7,787 nt of DNA from assembly GCA_964558445.1 (NCBI GenBank), contig CAZLEA010000064.1:1-7787 (forward strand), given 5' to 3'. The position numbers and the translations under genes are program-made. This DNA is from CAYXVJ01 sp964558445. Its GTDB lineage: Bacteria; Bacillota; Clostridia; Saccharofermentanales; Fastidiosipilaceae. Within the stretch, counting starts at the first letter, position 1. Every line of letters begins with the position of its first letter. Positions 5,673 to 7,787 of this stretch are shown here, piece by piece. Below the pieces are notes generated by a model, which was given only the letters and a program-made list of their open reading frames with translations, ran no database searches and had not been told where the DNA came from.

Positions 5673-6554
5673 ATGCTAGTGAAGAAGAAATGGTCACTGT
5701 TTGACTATCTGCTGACCGTAGTCTTGATCCTCATCGGTCTGGTCTCGGTCTATCCGGTCTACTATCTGTTTATCAACTCGTTTAGCGGCAGCGCGGCGGT
5801 CGCATCCAACAGCGTCATCTTCTACCCGAAGGATGTGAACTTCGATGCGTATATGGTTGTCTTCCGAGACCCTGCGATCGTACGCTCGTTTATGAACAGC
5901 ATCTTCTATACCCTGGCGGGGACGGCGATTAACCTCGTGATGACCATCATGTGTGCGTATCCGCTATCTCGCCGGGAGCTCTTCGGTCGCAAGATCATTG
6001 TGTCCGTCATCATGTTCACGATGTTCTTCAGTGGCGGCTTGATCCCCTTGTTCTTACTGATCAACAACTTGAATCTCTACGATTCGATCTGGGCGGTCTT
6101 GCTGCCTTCCTCGATTGCGGTCTACAACGTCATCGTCATGCGAACGTTCTTCCAGGGCTTGCCCTATGAGCTGACAGAATCGGCCTACATCGACGGAGCA
6201 AACGATATCTATATACTTGCCAAAATCATTTTGCCACTATCCATCCCCATCATCGCCACGATGATTCTCTTCTATGGTGTCGGGAACTGGAACTCGTTCT
6301 ACAACGCGCTCATGTTCTTAGCCCAGAAGGATAAGTACCCCGTACAGCTCGTCTTGCGCAGCATCGTGATCGACGGTGCCACAAGCGGCCTCGGGTTTGC
6401 TATCGGCTCGGAGAGTGCGTCAAACGCCAATATCGATACCCGCTCAATCAAGTATGCGGTTATTGCGGTGACGACGCTCCCCATCATGCTTGTCTACCCA
6501 TTCGTATTTAAGCATTTTCGCAAAGGTGTTATGATCGGTTCCATCAAAGGATAA
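5673..6554 (+). CDS. Carbohydrate ABC transporter permease, YtcP/LplC-type
   Basis: A 293-residue second membrane subunit that would form the channel with the preceding permease. Six membrane segments are predicted near residues 12-37, 74-96, 107-132, 138-160, 187-208 and 261-280. The EAA loop reads ELTESAYIDGAND (166-178), then ILPLSIP (186-192). SGGLIPLFLLI (120-130) and the C-terminal HFRKGVMIGSIKG are typical of this branch. Only 12 bases separate it from the first permease. Its G-rich ribosome binding site (AGGGGGG, 5659-5665) overlaps the upstream TAG stop, which suggests translational coupling. The segment order and complete EAA loop indicate a functional protein. Confidence 0.92.
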   Translation: MLVKKKWSLFDYLLTVVLILIGLVSVYPVYYLFINSFSGSAAVASNSVIFYPKDVNFDAYMVVFRDPAIVRSFMNSIFYTLAGTAINLVMTIMCAYPLSRRELFGRKIIVSVIMFTMFFSGGLIPLFLLINNLNLYDSIWAVLLPSSIAVYNVIVMRTFFQGLPYELTESAYIDGANDIYILAKIILPLSIPIIATMILFYGVGNWNSFYNALMFLAQKDKYPVQLVLRSIVIDGATSGLGFAIGSESASNANIDTRSIKYAVIAVTTLPIMLVYPFVFKHFRKGVMIGSIKG

Positions 6555-6595
6555 GCGTGGAGCCGTTTATAAGAAATATATCTGGAGGTAAGGAT

Positions 6596-7787
6596 ATGAG
6601 TAAATTAGCACGTGTACTGGGCCTCGGCCTCGCGCTTAGCATCACGATCTCGGCCGCAGCATGCGGTACCGAGACCAAGCCTAGCGGCAGCACCGCAGCA
6701 CCCTCGAAGACAGAGGAGCAAACCGAAGGGTCGGGTAGCGAGGGCCAGACCCCAACCGACCCCGACGGTAAGCTCACGGATTCACCGGTGACCTATTCGT
6801 TCTTGAGACCCGAGAACGCTCTACAGCCGTATAACAAGGACAGCGTGACCGTCAAGGAGATTGAGCGCCGCACCGGTATTACAATCGACGTCATGATCGT
6901 ACCCGCAGGCGACTGGGGCACGAAGATGAACGCCCTGATGGCTACACAGAACATGCCTGATTTCTTCCGTATGTGGACGGATATCAAGGAGGTCGTGAAC
7001 TCCGGCAACCTGCTTGCCCTAGACGAGTACATCACGGACAAGACACCCAGAATCAAGGAACTCTACGAGACCGTGGAGAATCTGGATAAGTCGACCGTCA
7101 ACGGCCAGATCTACGCGCTGCCGACGATAAGACTAGACGACAACCTCGAGGTCGGTGCAACACCGAATATCCGTGTCGATTTAGTAGAAGAACTGGGCTT
7201 CGATATCCCGACCAACTGGGACGAGCTCTACGACGTCCTCTCGGCCTTCAAGGAGAACTATCCGAACTCGATCCCCTGGGGGACCAGAGGCGAGGGTAAC
7301 CTCCTTCGCTCCTACACCAGCGCGGTGACGAGCATGGGCGCACACTACGGCTTATACCAAGACGATCAGGGCACCTGGAAGCTCGGTCACATCGAAGAGA
7401 GCTACAAGGAGTATCTGACCTTCATGAACAAACTCTACACCGAGGGTATCCTCGACAACGAGTACATCATCACGTCGGCAGACGATTGGAAGTCCGGTCT
7501 TGCATCCGGTAAGTATCTCTTCTACTACGACAACCCGACCTTCATCAATTCGTTTAACAACACGCTGCAGCAGACAGACCCCAACGCCAAGATCGAGCCG
7601 ATCCCCTTCCTGCAGGACAAGGATGGTAAGATTAACACCTACGGTTATGGCAAACACACCTTCAACGAATACGGCTTCAGCGCAGACATCGAGAACCCGG
7701 AACTCGCCCTCGAGCTCTTCGATTGGCTCTACGGCGAAGAGGGTGCGCTCCTCATGAACTTCGGTATTGAGGGCGAAGACTATGAGA
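6596..7787 (+). CDS. Extracellular sugar-binding lipoprotein of the ABC transporter (3' end outside the window)
   Basis: The frame is open from ATG 6596 to the window end, giving 397 residues without a stop. Proteins of this kind usually run to about 500-550 residues, so roughly the last quarter is missing. Residues 1-22 form a lipoprotein signal: basic MSKLAR, a hydrophobic core, then SAAAC with lipid-modified Cys23. The -3 position is Ala and not the commoner Leu. A linker of Ser, Thr, Glu, Gly and Pro (about 24-60) tethers the protein to the membrane. The mature domain starts near VTYSFLRPENALQPY and includes EIERRTGITIDV (89-100), PNSIPWGTRGEG and FGIEGEDYE near the visible end, all typical of the LplA/LipO group of family 1 solute-binding proteins. 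GGAGG at 6584-6588 lies seven bases before the ATG. It follows the second permease by 41 bases with no terminator between, so it is in the same operon. The ligand cannot be read from sequence. Confidence 0.92.
   Translation, partial: MSKLARVLGLGLALSITISAAACGTETKPSGSTAAPSKTEEQTEGSGSEGQTPTDPDGKLTDSPVTYSFLRPENALQPYNKDSVTVKEIERRTGITIDVMIVPAGDWGTKMNALMATQNMPDFFRMWTDIKEVVNSGNLLALDEYITDKTPRIKELYETVENLDKSTVNGQIYALPTIRLDDNLEVGATPNIRVDLVEELGFDIPTNWDELYDVLSAFKENYPNSIPWGTRGEGNLLRSYTSAVTSMGAHYGLYQDDQGTWKLGHIEESYKEYLTFMNKLYTEGILDNEYIITSADDWKSGLASGKYLFYYDNPTFINSFNNTLQQTDPNAKIEPIPFLQDKDGKINTYGYGKHTFNEYGFSADIENPELALELFDWLYGEEGALLMNFGIEGEDYE

Overview
The window reads as one piece of a carbohydrate-use locus from a Gram-positive anaerobe, most likely a Clostridia-type member of the Bacillota. 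Three things point there: a binding-protein-dependent sugar transporter of the LplB/YtcP/lipoprotein kind typical of that phylum, strong GGAGG-type ribosome binding sites in front of the genes, and a lipoprotein (not periplasmic) solute-binding protein. Codon third positions are rich in C and G while the gaps between genes are AT-richer, so long meaningless open frames appear on the opposite strand. The taxonomic call is an inference.

Layout, all on the + strand: (1) an iron-containing alcohol dehydrogenase (120-1298), followed by a hairpin terminator and a 345-base gap; (2) a GH127-type beta-L-arabinofuranosidase (1644-3554), followed by a strong terminator; (3) a short-chain dehydrogenase/reductase (3745-4494), followed by a terminator with a UUCG loop; (4) a 233-base gap with a tandem 18-base repeat; (5) a tightly spaced transporter operon of two membrane permeases (4728-5660, 5673-6554) and a solute-binding lipoprotein (6596 to beyond the window end). 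No RNA gene, CRISPR array or mobile element was seen.

Inferred joint role: the lipoprotein captures a carbohydrate outside the cell, the two permeases import it using an ATPase encoded elsewhere, and the cytoplasmic GH127 enzyme removes beta-linked L-arabinofuranose from imported plant-derived oligosaccharides. The two oxidoreductases could handle the products or balance redox, but their substrates cannot be read from the sequence. Each of the first three genes has its own terminator, so this is a series of separately transcribed units and not a single operon.

No clearly new enzyme system was found. The most interesting signals are non-coding: the tandem repeat upstream of the transporter operon, and an 18-base element found exactly 28 bases after the stop codon of both the alcohol dehydrogenase and the GH127 gene.
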